DNA of 54,886 bases from an uncultured Roseburia sp. (GCA_947174805.1 CAMWKH010000020.1:1-54886); one strand, 5' to 3'. Numbered from the stretch's first letter, positions 42,753 through 51,996 are shown. The notes: generated by a model from the letters alone, not told the origin. A program made the numbers and translations.

Positions 42753-43538
42753 ATGATGCGGGCATGGAATTTGATTTATCCGGTGGGCATTTATTTTGTG
42801 GTGACGGCGGTTCTTCTGTTTTTTCTGGACTTTGTTTTGCCCGATACAAAGGGCAGCCATCTCTTTCGGCAGGGGATTACCTCCCTCTCGGTTCTGCCTT
42901 TTTTGTATTCCTTTTACCGTCAGGATTCTTTCTGGCGGGGAGAACCCTTGGGAAAAAAGGCGTTTCTTTTAACAAAAAGGGAGGCGGGGACGGTATTTTT
43001 ACTGTTTCTGGCAGGGGGATGCTTTGCCCTTGCCTGGAACAATGTGCTTTCCATAGTACATATTTCGGATTACTCCGTCAGCTATAACAGAATCCGGGAA
43101 ACTTTTTATGTGGGAAAATTTTTTATGGAATTTTGCGTGGTGTGCCTCTTAGCTCCAATGGCAGAAGAATTGTTATACCGGGGAATTGTGTATAAAAGGG
43201 CGAAGGACTGGCTGGGCATCTGGCCTGGAATTATTGTTTCCGCAGTTATGTTCGGACTTGTGCATATGAATCTGGTGCAGTTTGTCTATGCCGGGGTCTT
43301 TGGGATTTTTCTTGGGCTTTTTGTGGAAAAAACCGGGAAACTGCACAGTGCAATAGCCGCCCATGCGGCGGCGAACCTCACATCCCTTCTGCGGGGGGAG
43401 ACGGAACTCTTTTCTTTTATGGACAAAAGTTTACCTGTGATGGTTATAATGACGGTTTTGCTGTTTTTATTGGCGGCGGGGCTTGTTTTTGGGGCTTTAC
43501 ATTTTTTATCTAAAGGCGGAAAAGATTATATCTTGTAA
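42753..43538 (+). CDS. CPBP-family intramembrane metalloprotease
   Basis: 261 residues with about eight TM helices. The Abi/CPBP motifs are complete: EELLYRG (Glu138, Glu139, Arg143), FGLVHMN (His171) and HAAAN (His204, Asn208). These residues form the zinc-binding glutamyl endopeptidase site of Rce1-like proteases. In bacteria the family includes bacteriocin-immunity and peptide-processing proteins. It is the last gene of the parE operon, starting 1 base after the HAD gene, and is followed by a 15-bp hairpin that includes its stop codon. Confidence 0.88.
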   Translation: MMRAWNLIYPVGIYFVVTAVLLFFLDFVLPDTKGSHLFRQGITSLSVLPFLYSFYRQDSFWRGEPLGKKAFLLTKREAGTVFLLFLAGGCFALAWNNVLSIVHISDYSVSYNRIRETFYVGKFFMEFCVVCLLAPMAEELLYRGIVYKRAKDWLGIWPGIIVSAVMFGLVHMNLVQFVYAGVFGIFLGLFVEKTGKLHSAIAAHAAANLTSLLRGETELFSFMDKSLPVMVIMTVLLFLLAAGLVFGALHFLSKGGKDYIL

Positions 43539-43552
43539 TATAATCTTTTCCG
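43517..43552. terminator. Hairpin ending the parE operon
   Basis: CGGAAAAGATTATAT pairs perfectly with ATATAATCTTTTCCG (15 bp) around six bases. The tail is not T-rich, so termination by this element alone is less certain. The stop codon of the protease gene lies in its loop. Confidence 0.6.
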
Positions 43553-43752
43553 AAGCATAACTTATTTTATTTCAAATTCTTTCAGAAAAATTAAAATTCT
43601 TACGATATGAAAGACAACAGGGGATTCTGAAATCTGCCTCTGCCTTTTATTCCCGTAAAACACCCTTTTCATTCCATTCTGCCCAAAAGTGGAAATTTTC
43701 CGCCGATATAAGAGATATAGATGAAAAACCACAGGACAGGGAGGAATTGGTT

Positions 43753-44772
43753 ATGCGTATAGGAAATTCAAATTACTATTTTGGCGTCCCTTCATCCGGC
43801 AGGCGCTTTCACTCTGGGGGAAGGAACACATTGGAGGATTTGCTCACCGGGCATTATAAGAATTCATACGGGGTGGAGGGCATGTGCGTTACGGGAAGAA
43901 GCGATTATAAAAAAATAATTCCCGTTTCCCAGGAGATGAAACAGCATGTCCTTGAGGATGTTAAGAGAAGCTATTACAAATACAACGGCATGTCCGGGGA
44001 TAATGAGGCGGAATGGGATGCCTATTACCGGAAAAATAACGAATACTATAAAACATTGAAGAAAGAAGACCGTTTGTCTGCGTGCTGGACCTTAAATCAG
44101 CTGCACCTTGAAATATCAGGAAAAGTCACGAGTGCTTTAAAAGAGAAAATACCTGGGTGGTCGGGGGGAAAATCCATTCCTGCAGGGGTATTGGATGAAA
44201 TTTTTGCCGATGAGAGCATCACTTCCCTGGCAGAAGGGAAAAAAACCAGAGGGACAGGCAAAAGCACCTTCCAGGCGTCCACTGGGAATTATTTCAATGA
44301 ATTAAAAAGAAAGTATCCGGGAGTAAATGTGACGGCAGTGGATTTTAACAGTGGAAGACAGGAAGATGCCTATATGCTGGGATGCAGGGGATACAACAAC
44401 TTGGCGGTTTCGCCTGGCATTTTGGCGAAGATGGCAAATGACCCGGGTGCGGCGGCAAAATATGAGAAGGTCTTTAGGGAAATGTCCGGGAATGCAGCCC
44501 GTGTGGAAAAATTTGCACAGGAGACAGGGGACGAGATTCTTTCCGCAGGAGCCGTGATTGATAAAAACGGGAAAGTTTCCTACTGGATGGCGGGCAGAAG
44601 CAGGGATAAAGTGGAAAACCCCGGCACAGCATACAAGGAGAAGGTGCAAAAGCAGATAAAAGAAAAGCGGGAAAAGAAGAAAGCCAAAGAGGTTTTAGAA
44701 GAAAAAAGGCTGAAAAAAGCTGACAGGATGGAAAAACTTCTGAAAAAAGCGGGGGTGGACTTGAAAATCTGA
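43753..44772 (+). CDS. DUF6033-like protein
   Basis: 339 residues from ATG 43753 with CAGGGAGGAATT before it; the two preceding codons of the open frame are rejected. It has no signal peptide. Its N-terminus MRIGNSNYYFGV is followed by an internal region with Lys/Tyr-rich helices (RSYYKYNGMSGDNEAEWDAY) and ends in a highly charged helix (about 290-335, many KEKREKKKAKE-type runs), probably coiled coil. Family assignment to DUF6033 is from memory and only moderate. Such proteins often occur in Lachnospiraceae; the role is unknown. It has no operon partner. Confidence 0.6.
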   Translation: MRIGNSNYYFGVPSSGRRFHSGGRNTLEDLLTGHYKNSYGVEGMCVTGRSDYKKIIPVSQEMKQHVLEDVKRSYYKYNGMSGDNEAEWDAYYRKNNEYYKTLKKEDRLSACWTLNQLHLEISGKVTSALKEKIPGWSGGKSIPAGVLDEIFADESITSLAEGKKTRGTGKSTFQASTGNYFNELKRKYPGVNVTAVDFNSGRQEDAYMLGCRGYNNLAVSPGILAKMANDPGAAAKYEKVFREMSGNAARVEKFAQETGDEILSAGAVIDKNGKVSYWMAGRSRDKVENPGTAYKEKVQKQIKEKREKKKAKEVLEEKRLKKADRMEKLLKKAGVDLKI

Positions 44773-44835
44773 TAATAGTTACTTTTCACGGCCTGGAGGG
44801 CCGCTCAAAGTAACGGATTTCGCTGTAGCTGGCAG

Positions 44836-44864
44836 TTGCCTTAGCGTAGTATTTTGTGTATACT
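44836..44864 (+). promoter_or_regulatory. Promoter of BIG2-CAP protein gene
   Basis: TTGCCT (44836-44841), 17-bp spacer, TATACT (44859-44864). A small hairpin CGGCC-TGGAG-GGCCG lies upstream near 44799-44813. Confidence 0.6.
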
Positions 44865-44912
44865 AAAGAAAGGCAAGGGTAAAAACAGGTTAGGTAGAAA
44901 GGAGTACTTCAA

Positions 44913-45656
44913 ATGAAACGAAGAAAACCAACAGCATTTTTATTAGCATTGGCGGTATTTATCGCAGCGCTATGGATTCCCATTCCAGCTCAGGCGGCAT
45001 CTATGAAAATCAGCCACAAAACCTTAAATCTTACGGTAGGGGAAACGAAAACCCTTAAGGTCACTACCAGCCTTAAAGGTAAAATTTCCTGGAAGAGTTC
45101 GGATAGGAAAATAGCAACGGTGACTTCCAAGGGAAAGGTGACGGCGAAAAAAACCGGAACTGCAAAGATAACGGCAAAACTTAAGGGAAAATCCGTATCC
45201 TGCAAAGTCACGGTAAAAAAGAAGGATATGAAGGCCCAGGCAAAAGACAATGCCAAAAAGTATAAGAGACAAATTGAGCAGGTTTTGAAATATACAAACC
45301 AGTACAGAAAGAAGGCGGGGCAGAAGAACCTGGTATTGGATACCAATCTCACCCGGGCCGCCTGCTATCGTTCCTTAGAGATGGCAAAGACAAAGAAAAT
45401 GTCCCACACCAGGCCTGACGGGAGCAGCTGCTTTACGATTTTGAAGGTGTATAAAGTAAGTTATATGGCTGCCGGGGAAAATATCGCATACACCTCAAAA
45501 GGCTATGGGGTAAATGCGAAAGTTGTCAGCCAGATGTGGTATAATTCCCCGGGCCACAGAGCCAATATGTTAAGCGGCAGTTATGGGAAAATCGGCATTG
45601 GAGTTGCCGTGGCATCTAACGGGGATATTTACTATACCCAGCTTTTTACAAATTAA
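44913..45656 (+). CDS. Secreted BIG2 + CAP-domain protein
   Basis: 247 residues. A signal peptide occupies 1-28 (FIAALWIPIPAQA). One Lys-rich BIG2 Ig-like domain follows (about 31-103, ISWKSSDRKIATVTSKGKVT), very like the BIG2 repeats of the 14235 protein. The C-terminal CAP/SCP domain (120-247) has MSHTRPDGSS, AAGENIAY and YNSPGHRANMLSG, including the histidines of the CAP cavity. The mature protein is strongly basic, fitting electrostatic attachment to the wall. Relatives include YkwD-type proteins. AGAAAGGAG precedes the ATG. It is a single-gene unit with its own promoter and terminator. Confidence 0.88.
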   Translation: MKRRKPTAFLLALAVFIAALWIPIPAQAASMKISHKTLNLTVGETKTLKVTTSLKGKISWKSSDRKIATVTSKGKVTAKKTGTAKITAKLKGKSVSCKVTVKKKDMKAQAKDNAKKYKRQIEQVLKYTNQYRKKAGQKNLVLDTNLTRAACYRSLEMAKTKKMSHTRPDGSSCFTILKVYKVSYMAAGENIAYTSKGYGVNAKVVSQMWYNSPGHRANMLSGSYGKIGIGVAVASNGDIYYTQLFTN

Positions 45657-45671
45657 AGTGAAGTGAATGTG

Positions 45672-45719
45672 AAAATCAGCGAAGATTTCCTGGGAAGGGA
45701 ATATTATTCGCTGATTTTT
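45672..45719 (+). terminator. Terminator of BIG2-CAP gene
   Basis: AAAATCAGCGAA pairs with TTCGCTGATTTT across a 23-base loop that contains a smaller hairpin; T5 and a further T-rich stretch follow. Confidence 0.75.
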
Positions 45720-45775
45720 ATTGATTTTTAAATCTAAATTGTTTGTATGACAAGGTTTTTACGTGAAAACAGTTA

Positions 45776-45828
45776 AAATAATCAGACAATAATATAATAT
45801 ATACATTATATTCAAATAATCAGATAAT
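45776..45828. repeat. Direct repeat upstream of gltB
   Basis: AAATAATCAGACAAT (45776-45790) and AAATAATCAGATAAT (45814-45828) match at 14 of 15 positions, 38 bp start to start, flanking an AT-rich hairpin AATATAAT...ATTATATT. They lie just upstream of the gltB promoter and could be activator sites. Confidence 0.45.
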
Positions 45829-45844
45829 AGAATGAAAAAAGTGG

Positions 45845-45873
45845 TTTACAACCGGGGAGAAAAGTTGTATTAT
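45845..45873 (+). promoter_or_regulatory. gltB promoter
   Basis: TTTACA (45845-45850), 17-bp spacer, TATTAT (45868-45873), about 60 bases before the start codon. Confidence 0.65.
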
Positions 45874-45934
45874 GTGTGTTAGAAGAAATTGCATGCATAG
45901 ATAAACCATAAAACAACGAAGAAAGGATAAATAT

Positions 45935-48900
45935 ATGAGAGATAAATGGAATGTAAAAGGGACAGAGCTTAAGGGCCTTTATTCCCCGGAATTTGAACAT
46001 GACAACTGCGGTATCGGCGCAGTGGTAAATATCAAAGGCATCAAAACCCACGAGACGGTAGCTAATGCACTAAAAATTGTGGAGAACTTAAAGCACAGGG
46101 CAGGCAAAGATGCAGACGGAAAAACCGGGGACGGGGTAGGAATCCTCCTTCAGATTTCCCACAAATTTTTTACAAAGGCGGTAAAACCCCTGGGGATTGA
46201 TTTAGGGGAGGAGAGGGATTACGGCGTGGGCATGTTCTTTTTTCCTCAGGATGAGTTAAAGCGGAACCGGGCAAAAAAAATGTTTGAAGTTATTGTGGAG
46301 AAAGAGGGCATGAAATTCCTGGGATGGCGGGATGTGCCCACAGACCCCTCCAAGCTTGGCCAGAAGGCAGTGGACTGTATGCCCTACATTATCCAGGGAT
46401 TTGTGAGGCGTCCAAAACATGTGGAAAAGGGTCTTCCCTTTGACAGAAAGCTCTATGTGGCCAGGCGTGTCTTTGAGCAGTCCAACGATGACACCTATGT
46501 GGTATCCCTTTCCAGCCGTACCATTGTGTACAAAGGAATGTTTTTGGTGGAACAGCTTCGGCTGTTTTTCGGGGATTTGCAGGATAAGGATTATGAATCC
46601 GCCATTGCAACGGTACACTCCCGTTTTTCCACCAACACAAACCCCAGCTGGGAGAGAGCCCACCCCAACCGCTTTATCGTACATAATGGGGAGATTAATA
46701 CCATCAAGGGAAATGCGGATAAGATGATGGCCCGTGAGGAGACCATGGAGACGGGATTTTTAAAGGGGGAGCTGCAGAAGGTCCTTCCGGTGATAAACAG
46801 CGAGGGTTCCGATTCCGCCATGCTTGACAACACCCTGGAATTTCTGGTGATGAGCGGCATGGATCTGCCCCTGGCAGTGATGATTATGATTCCGGAGCCC
46901 TGGGCAAACAACAAGGCAATGCCTCAGAAAAAACGGGATTTCTATCAGTATTACGCCACCATGATGGAGCCCTGGGACGGCCCGGCCTCCATTCTCTTTT
47001 CCGACGGGGATATGATGGGGGCGGTCCTTGACAGAAACGGCCTGCGCCCTTCCAGATATTATATTACAAAGGACGATTACCTGATTCTCTCCTCCGAGGT
47101 TGGGGTTTTGGACATTGACCCCATGAAGATTTTGGTGAAAGAGAGGCTGCGCCCGGGAAAAATGCTACTTGTGGATACCAAGCAGGGCAGGGTAATTGAC
47201 GACGAGGAGCTGAAAAACACCTATGCGGGAAAACAGCCCTACGGCGAGTGGTTAGACAGGAATTTAATTAAACTTGAGGAATTAAAAATTCCCAATGAAC
47301 GTGTGCCGGAGTACACAAAGGAGGAGCGTCAGAGGATGCAGAAAGCCTTTGGCTACACCTATGAATCCCTGCGGGAAGCCATTCTTCCCATGGCAAAAAA
47401 CGGCGGGGAGGGGACTTCCGCAATGGGGATCGATACCCCCCTTGCAGCTTTGGCAAATGACCGCCAGCCCCTGTTTAACTACTTTAAGCAGCTTTTTGCC
47501 CAGGTGACAAATCCTCCCATTGACTCCATCCGGGAAAAAATCGTCACATCCACCACTATTTATGTGGGGGAGGACGGTAACCTTTTGGAGGAAAAAGCGG
47601 AAAACTGCCAGGTAATAAAAGTCAATAACCCCATTTTGACCAATACGGACTTGATGAAAATAAAATCCATGAAAGTGGAAGGGTTTAAAGTGGCTGTGCT
47701 TCCCATTATTTACTACAAAAACACAAGCCTGGAAAAAGCCATTGACCGTCTGTTTATGGAGGCGGACAGGGCATACCGGGACGGGGCAAATATATTGATT
47801 CTCTCCGACCGGGGAGTGGATGAAAACCATGTGCACATTCCCTCCCTCTTAGCGGTATCCGCCTTGCAGCAGCATCTGGTGCGGACAAAAAAGAGAACCA
47901 GCCTTGCCATGATCTTAGAGTCCGGGGAGCCAAGGGAGGTTCACCACTTTGCCACACTTTTGGGTTACGGCGCCTGTGCCATCAACCCCTATCTGGCCCA
48001 GGAAACGGTGAAGCAGCTTGTGGATGAGCATATGTTAGACAAGGATTACTATGCGGCGGTAAATGATTACAATCATGCCATTATCACAGGAATTGTAAAA
48101 ATTGCCTCCAAAATGGGAATTTCCACTATCCAGTCCTACGAGGGCTCCAAAATTTTTGAGGCAATCGGCATAGACGCGGAGGTGATTGACAAATATTTCA
48201 CCAACACCGTAAGCCGCATCGGGGGCATTACCTTAAAAGATATTGAGGAGGATGTAAACGAGCTGCACTCCACCGCCTATGACCCACTGGGATTTGAGAC
48301 GGATTTAACCCTGGACAGCAAGGGACGCCATAAGATGAGAAGCGGGGCGGATTCTCATCTGTACAATCCCGCCACCATACATCTCTTACAGGAGTCCACA
48401 AAGCGGGGAGATTACAACCTTTTTAAAGAATATACAAAGCTTGTAAATGAGGAGGAAAAAAATGCAAATCTGCGGGGATTGATGGACTTTCAGTTCCCCA
48501 AAAAAGGCATCAATCTTGAGGAAGTGGAGAGTGTAGATTCCATTGTCACCAGGTTTAAAACCGGGGCAATGTCCTACGGCTCCATCTCCCAGGAGGCCCA
48601 TGAGACGCTGGCCCTGGCCATGAACCGTCTCCATGGAAAATCCAATTCCGGGGAAGGCGGGGAGGACGCAGAGCGCATCGCAAGCAGGAATACAAACAGA
48701 AATAAATGTTCCGCCATCAAACAGGTGGCCAGCGGCCGCTTCGGCGTCACCAGCCGCTACTTAGTCAGCGCGGACGAAATCCAGATTAAAATGGCCCAGG
48801 GGGCAAAACCGGGGGAGGGAGGCCATCTGCCGGGGAAAAAAGTGTATCCCTGGATTGCAAAGACAAGGCTCTCCACCCCGGGGGTGTCTTTGATTTACCC

Positions 48901-48955
48901 GCCCCCCCCACCACGATATTTATTCCATCGAGGATTTGGAGCAGTTAATCTATGA
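45935..48955 (+). CDS. gltB: Glutamate synthase large subunit, N-terminal part (frameshifted gene)
   Basis: This frame covers about 988 genuine residues before a +1 frameshift, then a short out-of-frame tail ending at 48955. A propeptide (1-24) leads to Cys25 (EHDNC then GIG), the N-terminal nucleophile of the glutamine amidotransferase domain. The central domain and the start of the FMN-binding synthase domain (MSYGSISQEAHETLALAMNR, then SNSGEGGEDAERI) follow. The gene converts 2-oxoglutarate and glutamine to two glutamates with GltD. Frame is lost at the C8 run 48902-48909 within the conserved PPPHHDIYS motif. AAAGGA before the ATG. Full length would be about 1517 residues, normal for GltB. 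Confidence 0.9.
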   Translation: MRDKWNVKGTELKGLYSPEFEHDNCGIGAVVNIKGIKTHETVANALKIVENLKHRAGKDADGKTGDGVGILLQISHKFFTKAVKPLGIDLGEERDYGVGMFFFPQDELKRNRAKKMFEVIVEKEGMKFLGWRDVPTDPSKLGQKAVDCMPYIIQGFVRRPKHVEKGLPFDRKLYVARRVFEQSNDDTYVVSLSSRTIVYKGMFLVEQLRLFFGDLQDKDYESAIATVHSRFSTNTNPSWERAHPNRFIVHNGEINTIKGNADKMMAREETMETGFLKGELQKVLPVINSEGSDSAMLDNTLEFLVMSGMDLPLAVMIMIPEPWANNKAMPQKKRDFYQYYATMMEPWDGPASILFSDGDMMGAVLDRNGLRPSRYYITKDDYLILSSEVGVLDIDPMKILVKERLRPGKMLLVDTKQGRVIDDEELKNTYAGKQPYGEWLDRNLIKLEELKIPNERVPEYTKEERQRMQKAFGYTYESLREAILPMAKNGGEGTSAMGIDTPLAALANDRQPLFNYFKQLFAQVTNPPIDSIREKIVTSTTIYVGEDGNLLEEKAENCQVIKVNNPILTNTDLMKIKSMKVEGFKVAVLPIIYYKNTSLEKAIDRLFMEADRAYRDGANILILSDRGVDENHVHIPSLLAVSALQQHLVRTKKRTSLAMILESGEPREVHHFATLLGYGACAINPYLAQETVKQLVDEHMLDKDYYAAVNDYNHAIITGIVKIASKMGISTIQSYEGSKIFEAIGIDAEVIDKYFTNTVSRIGGITLKDIEEDVNELHSTAYDPLGFETDLTLDSKGRHKMRSGADSHLYNPATIHLLQESTKRGDYNLFKEYTKLVNEEEKNANLRGLMDFQFPKKGINLEEVESVDSIVTRFKTGAMSYGSISQEAHETLALAMNRLHGKSNSGEGGEDAERIASRNTNRNKCSAIKQVASGRFGVTSRYLVSADEIQIKMAQGAKPGEGGHLPGKKVYPWIAKTRLSTPGVSLIYPPPPPRYLFHRGFGAVNL
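48902..48909 (+). other. C8 run causing gltB frameshift
   Basis: Eight consecutive C residues. With seven, the reading would continue PPPHHDIYSIEDLEQLI into the C-terminal part. The codon just before is TAC (Tyr) where the family usually has Ser (ISPPPHHD), a second oddity within 10 bases of the run. Causes could be a sequencing or assembly error, a true mutation, or slippage-mediated phase variation. Confidence 0.85.
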
Positions 48956-50489
48956 TTTAAAAAATTCCAACCGCCAGGCAAGGATAACCGTAAAACTGGT
49001 GTCTGAGGCAGGTGTGGGAACCGTTGCGGCAGGCGTTGCAAAAGCGGGGGCACAGGTGGTGTTAATTTCCGGTTACGACGGAGGAACGGGAGCCGCCCCC
49101 TCCAGCTCCATCCACAACGCAGGGCTTCCCTGGGAACTTGGCCTTGCGGAGACGCATCAGACCTTAATTATGAACGGCCTTAGAAATAAAGTGAGGATTG
49201 AGACGGACGGCAAGCTGATGAGCGGCAGGGACGTAGCCATCGCAGCTCTCCTTGGGGCGGAGGAATTTGGATTTGCCACGGCTCCTTTAGTAACCCTTGG
49301 CTGTGTAATGATGCGTGTGTGCAACCTGGATACCTGTCCGGCGGGAATTGCCACCCAAAACCCGGAGCTTCGGAAACGCTTTGCAGGAAAGCCGGAGTAC
49401 GTGGAAAACTTTATGCGGTTTATCGCAGAGGAGTTAAGGGAATATATGGCAAAACTGGGCTGCCGTACCATTGACGAGATGGTGGGGAGAAGCGATTTGT
49501 TAAAAGTAAGGGAGGACTTGTCCGGCAGGGAAAAAGAGATTGACTTGTCCCGGATTCTCAACAATCCCTTTGCAGGGCCAAAGGAGAAGGTCACATTTGA
49601 CCCAAAACAGGTGTATGATTTTGAACTGGAAAAGACAAAAGATGAAAAAATCCTGTTAAAACAGTTAAAAAATGCCCTGGAAACAAGACAGAGGAGGATT
49701 ATCGATGTGGAGCTTACCAACATCGACCGCTCTTTTGGGACTATTTTTGGCTCTGAGATAACAAGAAAATACGACGATACTTTAGAGGATGATACCTTTA
49801 TTGTAAAATGTACCGGTGCCGGGGGACAGAGTTTCGGGGCGTTTATCCCCAAAGGACTTACCCTGGAGCTGGTGGGAGATTCCAACGATTACTTTGGAAA
49901 AGGGCTCTCCGGCGGAAAGCTGGTGGTCTGCACGCCTACCGGGGTAAATTATAAACAGGATGAAAATATTATTATTGGAAACGTGGCCCTTTACGGTGCA
50001 ACCAGCGGAAAAGCCTTTATCAACGGCGTGGCAGGGGAGCGCTTCTGCGTGAGAAATTCCGGGGCCACCGCAGTGGTGGAAGGCGTGGGCGACCACGGCT
50101 GTGAGTATATGACAGGGGGCCGTGTGGTAATTCTTGGAAAAACCGGGAAAAACTTTGCGGCGGGAATGAGCGGCGGAATTGCATATGTTTTGGACGAGGA
50201 CAATGACCTTTACACCAGGACAAACAAAGAGATGGTCTTTTCCGAGAGCATTTCCAATAAATATGACGTGATGGAATTAAAAGAGATGATACAGGAACAT
50301 GTGGCTCTGACAAATTCCGCAAAGGGCAAGGAAATCTTAGATAACTTCAGCGAATATCTGCCTAAGTTTAAAAAGATTATGCCCTACGATTACAACCGCA
50401 TGATGATGGCTATTGTTCAGATGGAAGAGAAAGGCCTTTCCTCCGAGCAGGCCCAGATTGAAGCATTTTATGCAAGTACAAGGGATTAA
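48936..50489 (+). CDS. gltB: Glutamate synthase large subunit, C-terminal part
   Basis: In-frame continuation of GltB after the C8 run; true coding content begins at about 48910. It holds the rest of the FMN/TIM-barrel synthase domain (VSEAGVGTVAAGVAKAGAQV, GYDGGTGAAPSS), the 3Fe-4S cysteines (CVMMRVCNLDTCPAGIATQ) and the C-terminal beta-helix domain with repeated Gly motifs (GLSGGKLVV, GVGDHGCEYMTGG). The TTG at 48936 has no proper ribosome site, so separate translation is unlikely. The stop is 13 bases before gltD, whose ribosome site AGGAGGAGAG overlaps the gap. Confidence 0.88.
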   Translation: MEQLIYDLKNSNRQARITVKLVSEAGVGTVAAGVAKAGAQVVLISGYDGGTGAAPSSSIHNAGLPWELGLAETHQTLIMNGLRNKVRIETDGKLMSGRDVAIAALLGAEEFGFATAPLVTLGCVMMRVCNLDTCPAGIATQNPELRKRFAGKPEYVENFMRFIAEELREYMAKLGCRTIDEMVGRSDLLKVREDLSGREKEIDLSRILNNPFAGPKEKVTFDPKQVYDFELEKTKDEKILLKQLKNALETRQRRIIDVELTNIDRSFGTIFGSEITRKYDDTLEDDTFIVKCTGAGGQSFGAFIPKGLTLELVGDSNDYFGKGLSGGKLVVCTPTGVNYKQDENIIIGNVALYGATSGKAFINGVAGERFCVRNSGATAVVEGVGDHGCEYMTGGRVVILGKTGKNFAAGMSGGIAYVLDEDNDLYTRTNKEMVFSESISNKYDVMELKEMIQEHVALTNSAKGKEILDNFSEYLPKFKKIMPYDYNRMMMAIVQMEEKGLSSEQAQIEAFYASTRD

Positions 50490-50502
50490 GGAGGAGAGAG
50501 CA

Positions 50503-51996
50503 ATGGGAAAACCAACAGGATTTATGGATTATGACAGAAAAGCCGCAGCCTCTGTACCGCCGAAAGAGCGCATTACAAATTATAAGGAATTTCATATATA
50601 TTTGTCTGAGGAAGAGCAGCAGAAGCAGGGAGCCAGGTGCATGAACTGCGGCGTTCCCTTCTGCCAGGCAGGGATGGACATTATGGGAATGACCAGCGGA
50701 TGCCCCCTGCACAACCTGGTGCCGGAGTGGAATGACCTGGTGTATACAGGAAATTGGGAGCAGGCATACAACCGGCTGAAAAAGACAAATAATTTTCCCG
50801 AATTTACTTCCAGAGTGTGTCCCGCCCTCTGTGAAAACGCCTGCACCTGCGGACATTACGGAGATGCCGTCACCGTAAAGGAAAATGAGCACGGCATTAT
50901 TGAAAGGGCCTATGAGGAGGGATATGCCAAGGCAAAGCCCCCAAGAACCCGCACAGGGAAAACCGTGGCTGTTGTGGGCAGCGGCCCGGCAGGGCTTGCG
51001 GCGGCAGACCAGTTAAACCGCCGGGGCCATAAGGTGACGGTGTTTGAGCGGGACGACAGGGTTGGGGGGCTTTTAATGTATGGAATCCCCAACATGAAAC
51101 TGGAAAAACAGGTGATTGACCGCAAGGTTGACATTATGAAAGAGGAAGGGGTGGAATTTGTCACAGGGGCAAATGTGGGAAAAGATGTAAAGGCGGCAAA
51201 GCTTTTAAAAGAATTTGACGCTGTTATCTTAGCCTGCGGGGCAAAAAATCCCAGGGATATAAATGCCCCTGGAAGGGATGCAAAGGGAATTTATTTTGCG
51301 GTGGACTATCTCTCCCAGACCACGAAAAGCCTTTTGGATTCTGATTTCAAAGACCAGAAATTTGTCTCCGCCAAGGGGAAAAAAGTGGTGATTATCGGCG
51401 GGGGGGACACGGGAAACGACTGTGTGGGAACCGCCATCCGCCAGGGGGCCGTAAGCGTTACCCAGCTTGAGATGATGCCCCCTGCCCCAAAGACAAGGGC
51501 GGAGGATAACCCTTGGCCCCAGTGGCCCAAAGTCTTAAAGACAGACTACGGCCAGGAGGAAGCCATTGCCGTGTTCGGCCATGACCCCAGGATTTACCAG
51601 ACAACGGTAAAAGAGTTTTTGAAAGATAAAAACGGGAACCTTACCGCTGTGAAAACCGTAAAGCTTGAGAGCCAAAAAGACGAGAAGACAGGGCGCATGG
51701 TTATGGGGGAAGTCCCTGGCTCCGAGAGCAAAATTGACGCAGATCTTGTTTTCATTGCAGCAGGCTTTTTGGGAACCCAGAAATATGTGGCGGACGCTTT
51801 TGGAGTCAAATTAAATGAGAGGACGAACGTGTCCACAGAAAAAGGAAAATACAGCACCAATGTAAAAAATGTGTTTACCGCAGGGGATATGCACAGAGGC
51901 CAGTCCTTGGTGGTGTGGGCCATCCGGGAAGGAAGGGAAGCCGCCCACGAGGTGGATGAAAAGCTTTTAGGGTATTCCAGCTTATCGGTGCAGTAG
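50503..51996 (+). CDS. gltD: Glutamate synthase small subunit
   Basis: 497 residues from ATG 50503; the longer open frame upstream is the gltB shadow. N-terminal cysteines CMNCGVPFCQ and CPALCENACTCG bind two 4Fe-4S clusters. The FAD site is VVGSGPAGLAAADQL with FERDDRVGGLLMYG, the NADPH site IIGGGDTGNDCVGTA, and GDMHRGQSLVVWAIREGR closes the FAD fold. It feeds electrons from NADPH to GltB. The gene is intact. Without a full-length GltB it would have no partner unless a second gltB exists or the frameshift is an error. Confidence 0.95.
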   Translation: MGKPTGFMDYDRKAAASVPPKERITNYKEFHIYLSEEEQQKQGARCMNCGVPFCQAGMDIMGMTSGCPLHNLVPEWNDLVYTGNWEQAYNRLKKTNNFPEFTSRVCPALCENACTCGHYGDAVTVKENEHGIIERAYEEGYAKAKPPRTRTGKTVAVVGSGPAGLAAADQLNRRGHKVTVFERDDRVGGLLMYGIPNMKLEKQVIDRKVDIMKEEGVEFVTGANVGKDVKAAKLLKEFDAVILACGAKNPRDINAPGRDAKGIYFAVDYLSQTTKSLLDSDFKDQKFVSAKGKKVVIIGGGDTGNDCVGTAIRQGAVSVTQLEMMPPAPKTRAEDNPWPQWPKVLKTDYGQEEAIAVFGHDPRIYQTTVKEFLKDKNGNLTAVKTVKLESQKDEKTGRMVMGEVPGSESKIDADLVFIAAGFLGTQKYVADAFGVKLNERTNVSTEKGKYSTNVKNVFTAGDMHRGQSLVVWAIREGREAAHEVDEKLLGYSSLSVQ

